64,000 bases of DNA from the NCBI GenBank assembly GCA_961205875.1, contig OY540811.1, forward strand, positions 18,469,248 through 18,533,247. The letters run 5' to 3'. Within the stretch, counting starts at the first letter, position 1; each line of letters begins with the position of its first letter. Below the pieces are notes generated by a model. It made no database searches, was not told the DNA's origin, and saw only the letters and a program-made list of their open reading frames with translations. The position numbers were made by a program, and so were the translations under genes. This document shows, piece after piece, positions 13,391 through 24,444 of the stretch. This stretch comes from Sialis fuliginosa. Taxonomy: Eukaryota > Arthropoda > Insecta > Megaloptera > Sialidae.

Positions 13391-14049
13391 AAAAAATTCT
13401 AAAAATGTGTATTACATTACTGACATTATGATATTAAAGAACTAATATTCATAATACAAAGGTGAGTTAACATTATTTACATTAAATTTATGGAAACAAT
13501 AAATAATCAGTATTCAAGTATTTATAGTCATACCATGTTGGGAAATTGGTTGTGTGGCCTCAAGGGTCGAACACACGGTTTGTTTGAAAAAGGTTTTAAT
13601 ATGAATTAAATATATATTCTTTGTTTTAAAAATCTGTAAAAACAATTTGAGTTTTCTTCAGAATGTATGTAATTATCAATACAGTAGTAAAGTTCTGAAG
13701 AGAACTTGTATATCAAATTGTGTAATTTATGTGTATGAATTGTCAATTAGAGTAAGCAATATATATTACAGTTTCTACACTATCAACATTAGACATTATC
13801 ATGTTATACCAATAATTTCCGTTCAACTATAATAATTAATTTCGATTCCCGATATCATATTGACAATTGCATTCAACTTCGTATAAACAATAATTTCTGC
13901 TCATAGATAGCACGAAATGTTTAGTACCGTTTCAATTACATTATCAGGAGAACTAATAATTACCTTATTTCGGTATTGTATAAGAAAATGTTTACATTAA
14001 ATGTAATCATATCAGCCAAACTAACAATTACAAACTAAATTTCGAACTC

Positions 14050-14240
14050 CAACCAGAACATGTTTGGTACTGTCTGCAGTTGCATCCGTTCGGCGGTGGT
14101 TGGATTTGTGGCAGGAAATAAACGGTCACACGATTACGTTCGCGCCCACTATCTCGAGAACAATGTGAACATTGTTTTACTAGGCGGAGGAAACGGGGAT
14201 ATCCCCCAAACCCTGTGTTGCCCTCTTTCGGTGTGTCAGG
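14050..14240. promoter_or_regulatory. GC-rich intronic patch with perfect palindrome, possible regulatory element
   Basis: A roughly 190-bp block of balanced composition in AT-rich intron. It carries the perfect 18-bp palindrome AACAATGTGAACATTGTT (14159-14176), which contains two inverted Sox-type cores (ACAAT/ATTGT). A plus-strand frame is open across the block and ends in CAG|gtaaac, which looks like a splice donor, but the translation (starting MFGTVCSC) is unfamiliar. A regulatory element is my preferred but unproven reading. Confidence 0.35.
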
Positions 14241-15375
14241 TAAACTAACGTGTCGGTCTGGTTATGACATGAATGCTTATGAACGAATTGAGATTGTATT
14301 GTTCGACATAAATGACGTATATACTCACGGTACTGTCTAATATCGGCAATAGGTGGAATGGGGAGGGTTGTGTGTGTGTACTTTATGTTAGTACTAAATC
14401 TTAAGTCTTCTATGTAAGGGATGCGATTGTTTGGAGAAGTTGGGGTATTGGAAAAAGTTATAGTTTGAATTCTTTTGTTTTGCGCAATTTACTGAAATTG
14501 AATTTTTATTAGTACGAAAAATATTTTATAAGAAAAATATAGGTGAAGTTCTGTATACCGAACTTTGAAATAAAAAAAAAAATGATTAGCAGTTTACTGA
14601 AAAGATTTTAAGCACATGTAAATAACTTTTACAACGAACTTCATTAATGGATAACTACATTACTTCATAATGCCAAATTTAAAAAATAAAAAATTCATTG
14701 ATACTAATTATATATATCAACCACAAAAATGCATTATTAAACAGAGTTAATACCTTTACTAATTAATTAATAAACAACCGTCTAAATACAAAATCTGTAT
14801 ATACCTATATAGTTTATAATTACTTAGCGAGTAATCCTTGAACACATAATTATTAAGTATTTAAGCGCAGTTGCAGTGAATTACAGTGAGTAAATTGATT
14901 ATAAGGATTGCAACAAGACAATCCTCTATGTAACTTGATTAGGTGCAACACACAATCTGTAATTATTAGGATACAAGACTATAAAGCTTCTATTTGAAAT
15001 AGCGTTATCTGTTTTACCGATTGAATTTTGAAATGGTCATTTAAAAAAGTATGTAGCGGTCAACCTCATGCTTACTGGGTTAAATAAATTATTATTTTGC
15101 TGTATAAACATAAATTGAAAACGTTGTAGCCGGGTAAACATGCAAAATCGACTTTTGTATCCATTTGGCTGATTTTTTTTGAAAGTCACATTCTTGACCA
15201 AATATTAACTCCCAAAAAATTATTGTTTTCGAAAAAAAAATTTATCGATTTTCAAACAATTTTTTTTTATAACAATCTATCAATCGAATTTAATGGCGCT
15301 TGTAGTATATTATAGAGGTACATATGATTCATCATATGTAATTATGATGATCCTCTGTAACATTAAATCGTTTCA

Positions 15376-15509
15376 AATGCCAGCTTCGAAATGTCCATAC
15401 TTATTGTTAGTTTCTAATACAAGAAGTTTCAATTCTTTTAATTTTAATTTTTTTCAATATTAAAAATAAAAATGTTCTCAACAAACATGAACATTTCGAA
15501 GCTGGCATT
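15376..15509. repeat. Inverted repeat, 19-bp perfect arms
   Basis: Arms AATGCCAGCTTCGAAATGT at 15376-15394 and its exact reverse complement at 15491-15509, separated by 96 bp of AT-rich sequence. Possibly a small MITE or a chance-retained foldback. Confidence 0.8.
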
Positions 15510-17355
15510 GGCTATGGCTTTTATTTGTCTAAATATGCACACCATGATACTTATACGCTTTGCCATCGTATGGGTTATTAGTTTAAATTTACTTAATGCG
15601 TGTAAATCATCTCACAGTATTTGATATAAAACATTGGGTGATTACAGAATACACATAAGATGTTATATATTTATTATCTCTCCGCACTTGCATTTCTTAA
15701 AAAAAAAAATAATTGAAACTTTTTCATAAATTTTATTAATAAATATTACAATCTTATCGCAATGGCGGTGCTTACGTCATCGATATGTGCGGCATTGGAA
15801 GAATCACCATTTTTTTGTGTTATATTATGTAATATAAAACTAAAAAAGCATTTAATTTTCCTTCTTCAACGATCTAGCTCAAAATGAGCAAAAAAAACAT
15901 TCGTGCTATTAAAACAGAAAATTGAAAATTTAGTGTGAATTGGTCAATACGCAGTCTAGGAAAATAAAAATTAATTAAAATTTTGTAGACTGATAAATAT
16001 TTGAATTTTATAAAAAGTACATGATAGGTAATACATACAATTTTTAGTAATTTGTTTCACTTTTCAAATTAGATATCAGAATGATAGAGTTTACAAAATG
16101 TGCAGTTGGTGGTTTTTACTTCTGATCAGTTTATATGTTCTGTTTATCTAATTGAATTATAAAAAAGTAAAAAAACACCCTATATAAAATTCTTGTTTAC
16201 TGACAAACAAGTGTTATCAAAACATTAAAGAAAAATATAATTTTACGTTATTGGATAAACAGACAAGCTGCTACCTGGTGAAAACTTACTAAAATAAACA
16301 ATTGAAGTATATCGACGAACGAGGAGTTACCAAATTCTCTATTTAGAAAAAATATATATAATCGGATTTAGGTATTGGGTAGAAACGAACATTTAGAATA
16401 TTTCGATATCTCAACAATCAGTGGTTGACTCATTAACGCCCAAATTTTAAAGGCCTCTTCCTTTTATGACACAAGTACCCACTATGAAAAGATCTTTTGA
16501 AATTCAACCCTTAAGGGAAAAAAAGTGTTAACCATAGACAGAACATAAACTGTTCATCTGATTCAAAATTATAGTTTTCATAAAAAAAGATAGAGTCTAT
16601 GCTTGTGTAAACATGAGTGTAAAAAATATAAAATATTGTCTGACAATGAGTTACATCTCTATCTTCACTTTTTTAAACCAAATTTTACACATTATGTTAA
16701 TACAAAATGCGCAGTCCATGTTTCTATGTCAATGATGTTAATCTTTTATTTTAATACGTTTTTATACCGAAATAAATTTTTTCTTGCCAAACTCAAAAAT
16801 TATTTTGATAGCTATATTTTACCCTTCCAAATTATAAATAAAATTATTATTATATGTTCATATTATGCGTTCAAATAACAAAGGTATAGAAAACGTATTT
16901 CTTGATATCAATAACTTAAAAACATGTATATTGATGTAGGTACATTTTTTAAAGAATAAATTAATTAAATAAATATAATTATGTTTTAATTAAAATAAAA
17001 CGGTACGATCTTTGAATCAAAATAAAAAAAATTATATAAAATTTTATAATTAAAAAATAAACAAATACATATAATTTAAAATCATTCTATATACATAAAA
17101 CCGCCGGAAACTTTTTGATATATCGCGTCCTTTAATGTCAATATTTAACTAAACGTTCATTGTAATTTGGGAGATATCAAAATGGTGTACCTAATATTCT
17201 ACGTGACCGTTTAAACTTCTATTGACTCTTGCTTAATCCCACTTATTCTTGTTGGAATAAAATACACAATGAGTTTATTTAAGGGCTATAATATAAAATG
17301 AAAATAGATCATTTATAAAAGGAAATTAATTTTTTTTTTAAATATAACATTCTTA

Positions 17356-17508
17356 TACCGTGTTTAGACAAAAAAAAAAAAACAAAACAGCAACATGGTG
17401 TTTTAAAACACTTCATATTTAAAAATGTATAGGGTTTTTTTTTTGCTTTTGCACTTCAGTCAAAAAGACACGATGTTGCTATTTTATTATTTCGGCTTAA
17501 ACACGGCA
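17356..17508. mobile_element. Short MITE-like element (about 153 bp)
   Basis: Ends TACCGTGTTTAGAC and, in reverse, TGCCGTGTTTAAGCC. Inner blocks cagcaacatggtg and tagcaacatcgtg also pair in inverted orientation. It lies about 425 bp downstream (transcript sense) of the exon ending at 17933. Confidence 0.65.
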
Positions 17509-17932
17509 TCATATTTTTAAAATTGTATTATTTATTTATTGTATTTATAGTTTATTAAATAATAAATATTATTTATTAAATAATATAATAAATGTAATAA
17601 TATTTATTATATATTATATACCTTAAAACAAAGTGAATTACTACATAAAAAACTGGCTAAGACATACACGGTTCCGTAGGTACTCCCTAACTAAAGTATG
17701 TAGATACTAGAGCTATATAAGTGCGAAATTTTGCTTACAATCACGAATGCTTACGATTTCATTATTATACTCACGCTAACAACTGAAATACTTTTATTTA
17801 CGCTCATGTAGGTATGTTGTTTTGTTTATCACTATTTCTCTAACTAAGTAAATTGGTCATATAATGAAATATTGTCATATCAAATGTGGAAAAATACTAA
17901 TTTGATAATTGATTTATTAATTATTTTCTTAC

Positions 17933-18081
17933 CATAAAGTCTTACTGTTCCATTCGCTCTTCCTAGAGAATTTGTTGAGACGCACATATATGCTCCCATG
18001 TCACCCCGCGTACAGTTTTTTATCGTCAGTTTTAGATGGACCCTGTATCCGGCTCGTTCTTCAGCTATCACATGTTTTCGA
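17933..18081 (-). CDS. DIP/lachesin-family gene, internal exon: second half of Ig domain 3
   Basis: Follows the exon at 24306-24444 after a 6224-bp intron. The acceptor is ..cttgtcttacag at 18082 and the donor is gtaagaaa at 17932. The first base completes a Gly codon (phase 2 in). Then 49 codons follow and one base remains (phase 1 out), a G that in relatives usually begins the Glu of LYE. Visible are HLKLTIKN (E strand), GDMGAYMCVSTNSLG with the D-x-G-x-Y-x-C signature and second Ig cysteine, and ANGTVRLY (G strand). There are two N-glycosylation sequons, NCT and NGT. The extra cysteine in KNCT is unusual next to the canonical pair. A long inverted-repeat element lies 165 bp upstream in the preceding intron (18247-19172). 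The C-terminal linker and membrane-attachment exon(s) lie further down, below 17933. Confidence 0.9.
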
Positions 18082-18246
18082 CTGTAAGACAAGAGATTCA
18101 AAATTAACATTTATGTAAAGAAAATCACAAACAATAAGAAGAAAGAAAAAACTTTTATATTTGTATATAAAAACGTAACTATTGGAGCGTTAAATACGAC
18201 ACACTGAAAAAAATGGTTGGAAACAAATAAAAATGATTGTATAATA

Positions 18247-19172
18247 TACCGGGTGCTCAATTTTAATTTCCGCAGGCCAATATATTGAAAACTTAGCAAG
18301 ATGGTAAAAAAATATTTTAGACAAAAGCTATAGCATTTCGAGGGGGTATTTAATAATGCTATAGGTTTTTATATTTTATGGGGTTTCATGGAGGTTTTCA
18401 TGGGGTAACTGTTTTTTTTTCAAATGGTAACCTGTATTTTTTTATTGCAGATTCGTAAACTACGGAAAAAATACGTAACTTGAGTAGGAAATATTTGTTT
18501 AGAAAACATCAATTTTTTACGATATTTTAAAACTAAAAAGTGATTGATTTTTATTCTGAATTCGAAAAAGATTTTTAAAAAGTCCTTTTAGTGCAAATTC
18601 GATCGGCAATTTCCACGTGGTGTACATCTGGTTACACTAATTTCAACGGTAGTCAAAACAATCAATAATAAACTTTTTACAAATAGACCATTCAATTTGC
18701 AAGAAATAATAATAAAAAAAATATTTGTTTTTCAATGATAAAGATTTTTATCAACTTGATGAAAAAGTTGGTAAAATATTTTGAAAAAATTACCAGTGTT
18801 CAATCATAAAAAACATCTTTGTCACATTTTTTTTATCAAAGTTGAGTTGATTTGATTTAATAATATAATCATTTAATATGAATCACTTTTTTATTTTAAT
18901 TAAGCCTTAATATTGTAAAAAATTGAAGTTTTCTAAATAAATATTTCCTAATCAAGTTACGTATTTTTTCCGTAGATTACGAATCTGCAATAAAAAATAA
19001 GGGGTTACCATTCGAAAAAAAAAAACAGTTACCCCATGAAAACCTCTATGAAACCCCATAAATTATAAAAACCTATAGCATTATTAAATGTCCCCTTCGA
19101 AATGCTACAACTCTTGCTTACAATTAGTTTTCAAGATATTGGCCTGAAGAAATTAAAATGGAGCATCCGATA
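18247..19172. mobile_element. Long foldback element (about 300-bp inverted arms) close to an exon
   Basis: Left arm about 18247-18546 and right arm about 18881-19172 pair almost along their whole length: TACCGGGTGCTCAATTTTAA / TATCGGATGCTCCATTTTAA, aggccaatat, catttcgagggg, aataatgctataggttttta, ggggtttcat, ggggtaactgttttttttt, cggaaaaaatacgtaacttg. The loop is about 334 bp, AT-rich and non-coding. The ends sit in TATA, consistent with a TA duplication. The element lies in the intron between the two Ig3 exons, 165 bp from acceptor 18082. Confidence 0.85.
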
Positions 19173-20174
19173 TATTTTTTTTTATCAAAATATCTTGGTT
19201 CAATACGAGCAAATACAAATCAATTTTATTTGATGGAAATAAGTAAGTCAAACACAGTTTGAACAAAGTTTTCTATTATTTCATATAAAAATTAAAATTA
19301 TTCGTTCAACTCAATATTTGTTCGCATACTCGTTTCATGTCTTTAGAGGGTTGGGGGAGAGGATGCGGAGTCGTGAAGTAAACCCGTGCAGGTCAAACTT
19401 CTAGTTTAAATAGTAGATGGTATTGAACTCCAACTATGTATACAAGTGAATTGAAATTGACTTGCAGCTCAGACAGCGGTGTCACATTCCTTCCTTTCCC
19501 AAAATTTATTAGAATTTGGCTTGGTCTTAGACAAACTAGAAATGCTGTACACTAGCGAGAGTTAACTTGCTTGCCAAGTGAATTTTAATAAAAAAAATAA
19601 ATGCATTATTTTATTAAATAATTTTTATTTGACTAGACAAAAGATAATATTACATTACGTTTTTTTCTTATTGTCATTCCATAAAAGTATGTCATTGCAT
19701 CATATAATTTTTGTTGGTACAACAAAACTTTTTATAAGATTAAAATTTTTAAATAGTTATAAGTATTGAATGATAAATAATTTTAGATTTTATAATTAAA
19801 AATAGTACATATTTGCAGTGAAGGATTTGTATTGGGTCAACTACATAAATAATATATTACGGTCAAAAATATTTATTGTTTGTGCTAAATCATTTGAGCT
19901 TCGTTATTCAAAATAATCATGCATTGGAATTAAATAACTTTAATTCGTATCAATAAATTATGCTATTTTAACCAAACAACCAAAAAGATATTGTGCAAAA
20001 TGTTAATTATCATTTAAACCAAGTGTAATTTATCTGTTTTCTATAAATATGACTAAAATACTTTAAATCATAAGAATTCAATTGTTTTCAGTACTTAAGA
20101 ATTAGAAACGTAATAAGTGTAGTGAGGTGAATGACTCTGCACCCCCTTTTTGAAACTCGATATATATACAATAT
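19173..20174. other. Intronic stretch without recognised features
   Basis: A moderately GC-richer segment at about 19325-19570 (around ggttgggggagaggatgcgg) has no open frame or repeat partner that I can see. The remainder is AT-rich. Confidence 0.5.
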
Positions 20175-21554
20175 ACAGTAGGGTCTTTTTTTACATGGTA
20201 GATAAGTTAATCAAATCAAAGCTTTTCCACGTAAACCGATAATACAAAAGCAGGAATGATAAGATTTTTGAAAAAACAATTTTTTTTGACCTCTTTACCA
20301 TAGACTGAAAAGTGAACTCACATTTTTTTTTCACTTACCCCATTATGTGGGATGTTATTAGATAGGCCTCTTAAAATGAAACAAAAAATGTTAAATTACC
20401 TTTTGATTTTAACCCTTCAGTCACGATATATTTACATTTAAATGTCGTTATCAGAGCGTCCCCCCTCTATTTTCTAAACTATCTAAATAAAAAATCTGAA
20501 AAATTTCGAGAATATAGCTTTTAATTAGTACTTTTACTGAAAATTATAACGAACACTGTCAGAATTATTTTGGACCCCCTCTCATAGACTAAAAATTGTA
20601 CTCAATTTTTTTTTCATTTACCCCATTGAGTGGGGTATCTTTATTTAGGTCTCCTAAAATCCTACAGAAAATGTTACATGACCTTTTGATTTTAACCCTT
20701 TAGTCACGATATATTTGATTTTCAATGTGGTTATCAGAGCGCTCCCCCCTTCTACTTTCTAAACTATCGATGCAAAAAATCCAAAATGTAGCTTTAATGA
20801 AAATTATAACGAACAGTGTAGCTAGAATAGTTTATAAAAAAAATTGAAATATCTCTTGTTTATAAATCGTAATGACTACGGAAATCTATCATGTGCGTGC
20901 CCAACACGCACTTGGCTGTTTTATTATTTTATATTTACGATTTATATACTTCCTTCTGACGTATAATAACACAAGAAAGTAACGTTTGTTAAACATTGCA
21001 CACATGTTTCTATCACTATAGTTAGAAATCAACTGCACCGGCACTGAGAATGCCGGTGTGTGGAAAAACAGCCATGGCCGGTGCCGATGCCGTCACCGAC
21101 AACGGCAACGGTTTTGCCGATGTGTGGAAAAACGACCATATGGATACGTTCTATCCTAACATCAATTAAAATAGGTCAAAAATTGCGTAACAAAAGTTTA
21201 TGAAAATTCACGAAAGTAAGAATGACTAATAATAAACACAAAGAGTTCGAAAATCTGAAAGAAATTGATGTAAAACTTAAAACAAAATAAGTTTATTTTT
21301 CAATTTTATTTATTTAATTTTATTGAAAAGTAACAATATATTTTTATATTTTTTCATCAGAAATATCGTCATTCTTTGATTAACAACTCGACACCGTTTG
21401 TGAACTGGTACGAAATCTTGTTTGACAAAGATTTTAATAATATCAAAACGTTTACATATTTAATTTCCTTAAATTGTCAGCTTTCATTAGATACCCCATT
21501 CACTGAAACGGGGAATCCCTAACTTCAAATCCGCGTAAAAAGAAACCCTGCTGT
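20175..21554. mobile_element. Non-autonomous TIR element, 1.38 kb, with internal duplication and CpG-rich patch
   Basis: Ends ACAGTAGGGTCTTTTTTTAC and, in reverse, ACAGCAGGGTTTCTTTTTAC. Inside are two diverged direct copies of an about 285-bp unit (about 20281-20565 and 20566-20840), each with cataga.tgaaaa, cttaccccatt, ttgattttaaccctt, agtcacgatatattt and gttatcagagcg. At 21036-21145 is a CpG-rich patch with a hairpin (CACCGGCA 21036-21043 / TGCCGGTG 21051-21058) and two copies of tgtgtggaaaaac. No transposase was seen. Confidence 0.7.
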
Positions 21555-24305
21555 ATATAGAGTAAATGAATTTCGTAATATCAAATATCCAAACGGAAAA
21601 TATTGGAAATTATGTTATATAGGTTCTCGAATGAGAACATATTAAAACTAATTGAGTAAATGGATACTGACAGGTGATAATTAAAAAAAACAAAAACAAA
21701 ACAAATTAGAAATATTTGAATATCCGTTGTAAATTCATTTGCTACAGTTATGAAATAACGAACAAAAATTCAAGCATTACATACACGGGTGTATGCTATA
21801 AAGGTTCCGAAGTATGTACTACGTGGAGAATTTGGAGCCACAAGTGAATTTTTGAGTAAGGTAATAATATAAAAATAGGGTCATATACTACTAATTGAGA
21901 TCTACATTTTGACATCCCACATTTATATGACGCCCCTCTATATTTCTCCAAAATTTGAAATGTAGTCCCATCACAGCCTCGTTATCATTTTTTTTTTAGA
22001 TTTTTTGAGGTATTAGTTTCTGAGTTAGGGGAGGGGGATATAATACTGCTTTTGAACCCTGCGGGCGCCATTTTTGAGTTAAAAAGAAATATTGTCAAAT
22101 TCTACTGATCGAGATCTATATTTTGATACCCCACACGTATTGGTATACAATTTTTTTTTGGATTTGCTTTAAAGCCCCGGCAGGCGCCATTTTTGGTTTA
22201 GAAAACAATAAGAAAAAGTGTCAAATTCCACCGATTTGGTTATACATTTTGACTTGGTATAAAAAAATATTTAGCGCTCCCCCTGAAAAATTATTTTTTC
22301 CACTTTGTACATCTTTTACTAGAGAGTATCATATAACATGTTCATTAAAAATTTTAAGTTTCTAGCTTATATAGTTAGTTATTTTGCTTTGACTGAAAAG
22401 GATGTACAGAGTGAGATTAATAGGGTTTCTTCGGAACCCTTAAAACATCTACTATCAGAACTTTTATTCTTATTATTATACTATTGGTCCAAATCAGTGG
22501 GCCACTTTTTCAATGTAACATAATTTAGTAATCCTTAATTAGGTTAAAAATTAATACAAATATATGAATATTATTCTTAACAGAGCTAAGCATTAAGATA
22601 TTGAACAGCAGATGCGGTCAGCTATAAATAAAATGTGGAATTATTAATTAATATTATCATTTGAATTTTATACACCTGTTCGTCTAGGTAACGTTTAAGC
22701 AAATGTTTTTGATTTTCTTTATTTCCTGGTGTTTCTCAAATTTCTTACTGTTCTGTCTTATTCCTCGAACAGGCTTTTGTTTGTATTTATCAAGATAATT
22801 ACTGTGTATACAATAAATTCTGCTGTGTTTAATTTATTTTTGTATAAATATTTCATCAGCAATTGTTATATTTTGATGTCATAAATAAATTATAAAATTC
22901 ATACGTATGAAAATTCTCGCTCTTAGTTATGGATAAATATTTTGTTCATTGGAAAACAACTGTTAAATTACAGTTTGTTTATGTAGCAAAACTTTGAAGA
23001 AATCCCTGATTGTGTGAAATTAAATAAAATAAAAATTTCTTTAGACTAGTCAGATTAAAACGATTTTTGATCTCAAACAGATTTTTTAAATTTGAATGAA
23101 ACTCATTATAACCGATAGTTAGAGAGGTTTTCTATGCAGTAAAAAAGTAGTTCTGATTATATTTGATGAGGTATAATAATGAATATTATTTTATACAAAA
23201 ATATAATTAACTACTAACATTACGTTTCAAACAGACAAAATTGTATTCTCTATAAAAGCCTTTACAAAAAATTTTTTATCATCACCGTAGCAAACAATTT
23301 TAGTACATATCATTCATTATAAAAAAAGTATTTAAAAATCTAATTTGGTTGGTCTATATAAATGTATCGATAAATTGGAAATAATAAGTTTAAAAGGCAA
23401 CCATTCGTAAAGTTTAAAATTTAATTAAAATTACTTACCAATTAAGTTATTACTTGCGATATCATAAAAATCTCTTTGATATTCGTTCGAGAGAGAAGAT
23501 AATTTCTGTGCAAACATCTTAATATGGTAAATAAGTGTATAACAAACAAACAAATTAATTTTCAAAAGACATGCTCGTTTCTTAGAAGGAAAGAAAAACA
23601 AAATGATAAAATCTCTAGCACTGAAACACTGGTATTAGGACAACATCCATGAAAAGTCGTATTTGCTATAATTTTCAGATCTAAATTTTGTCAATAAAAA
23701 TCTAAATAAATAATTTTTTTTTACGAGTCATTGCTTAAATGTAGTAATTATAAATAAAATGAATATATAAAGATAACCACTGTATTTATTTCCTTGAGTA
23801 AAATTATTATTATGTATTTGGAATAACGGATTTTATTATTCATATATGTTAGTAATACAGGGTGCTAGATACTTGTTGTTCTCAGTACTTGTTTATTTTT
23901 ACGGTTAGTTTCATTGTGTTATTTGTGGTTAATGGTACTTTTAGTATTAATGAAAATGATGCTGAAAGAGTCTGTGATCTTAGATAATTAAGAAAATTTT
24001 ACTTATTGCCAATAAAGCATCTAAAACTTAAATGATAATATAGGTTATTCGGAAAATAACCTTTTTACTATAATATGTATTTCAATAAATAATACATAAG
24101 TAATATTTCCTATTTTACAATAAAAAAAATAGTCGTTATTTTCAAAAAAAAAAAAAAAAACAAATAATAAAGCATCTCCATATCTGATAAACAGTATGGA
24201 AGCTACTAATTAAAATATTATTTATTCTCCAGAGATTTGACTTACTGATGTTCAAATGTATCCATATATCAAAAACCTCATAACATAAGACAACTGCACA
24301 CTTAC
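21555..24305. other. Intronic stretch, one dispersed repeat plus AT-rich DNA
   Basis: Holds the tandem-module repeat at 21783-22440. Beyond it is AT-rich sequence with an A17 run near 24145-24161. A tacagggtgctag motif near 23857 resembles the end of a foldback element, but I found no partner end. No exon was seen. Confidence 0.55.
21783..22440 (+). repeat. gcgccattttt repeat family, copy B, three tandem modules
   Basis: Starts with tacacgggtgta and ggttccgaagta, then carries an about 110-bp module three times (near 21835, 22065 and 22190). The module contains a ggcgccatttttgagtta-like block, a tcaaattctactgat block and a gagatctacattttgacac-like block. It ends with tttgactgaaaaggatgtac and gggtttcttcggaaccctt. 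The modular 3' end suggests an old non-LTR retroelement or similar, but no coding part remains. Confidence 0.7.
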
Positions 24306-24444
24306 CCATGCAATAACATCTCGCTGTTTCTCTTCACCCAGTAGTTGACGGTGTTGGGGAAGGCCTCGACGAAACATTCGAACTGCACATCGTTCCCCAA
24401 CGGGACACCGACAAGCTGTTTCGGAACTTTTACAGTGGGGGCGA
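24306..24444 (-). CDS. DIP/lachesin-family gene, internal exon: first half of Ig domain 3
   Basis: Continues the exon at 29345-29473 after a 4900-bp intron. The acceptor is ..tttgtgttccag at 24445 and the donor is gtaagt at 24305. Two bases complete a Phe codon across the junction, giving the family-typical LNVNF-APTVKVP. Then come 45 full codons and two bases of the next (phase 2 out). Visible are KQLVGVPLGNDV (A/B strands, conserved in DIP and lachesin Ig3), FECFVEAFP with the first Ig cysteine, and VNYWVKRNSEMLL with the core tryptophan of strand C. A second AG further upstream (after aaaccacag, near 24466) would also be open, but only the nearer acceptor restores the conserved junction. 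The exon is clearly GC-richer than the flanking intron. Confidence 0.92.

Larger units (their letters stand above)
12300..17355. other. Non-coding intronic stretch with scattered repeats
   Basis: Contains a reverse fragment of the dispersed family (13305-13390), a GC-rich patch with a palindrome (14050-14240) and a 19-bp-arm hairpin (15376-15509). A GC-richer region at about 12750-12960 follows a tttttgcag acceptor-like site on the plus strand, but its open frame stops after about 25 codons and matches nothing known. The rest is AT-rich. Confidence 0.55.
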
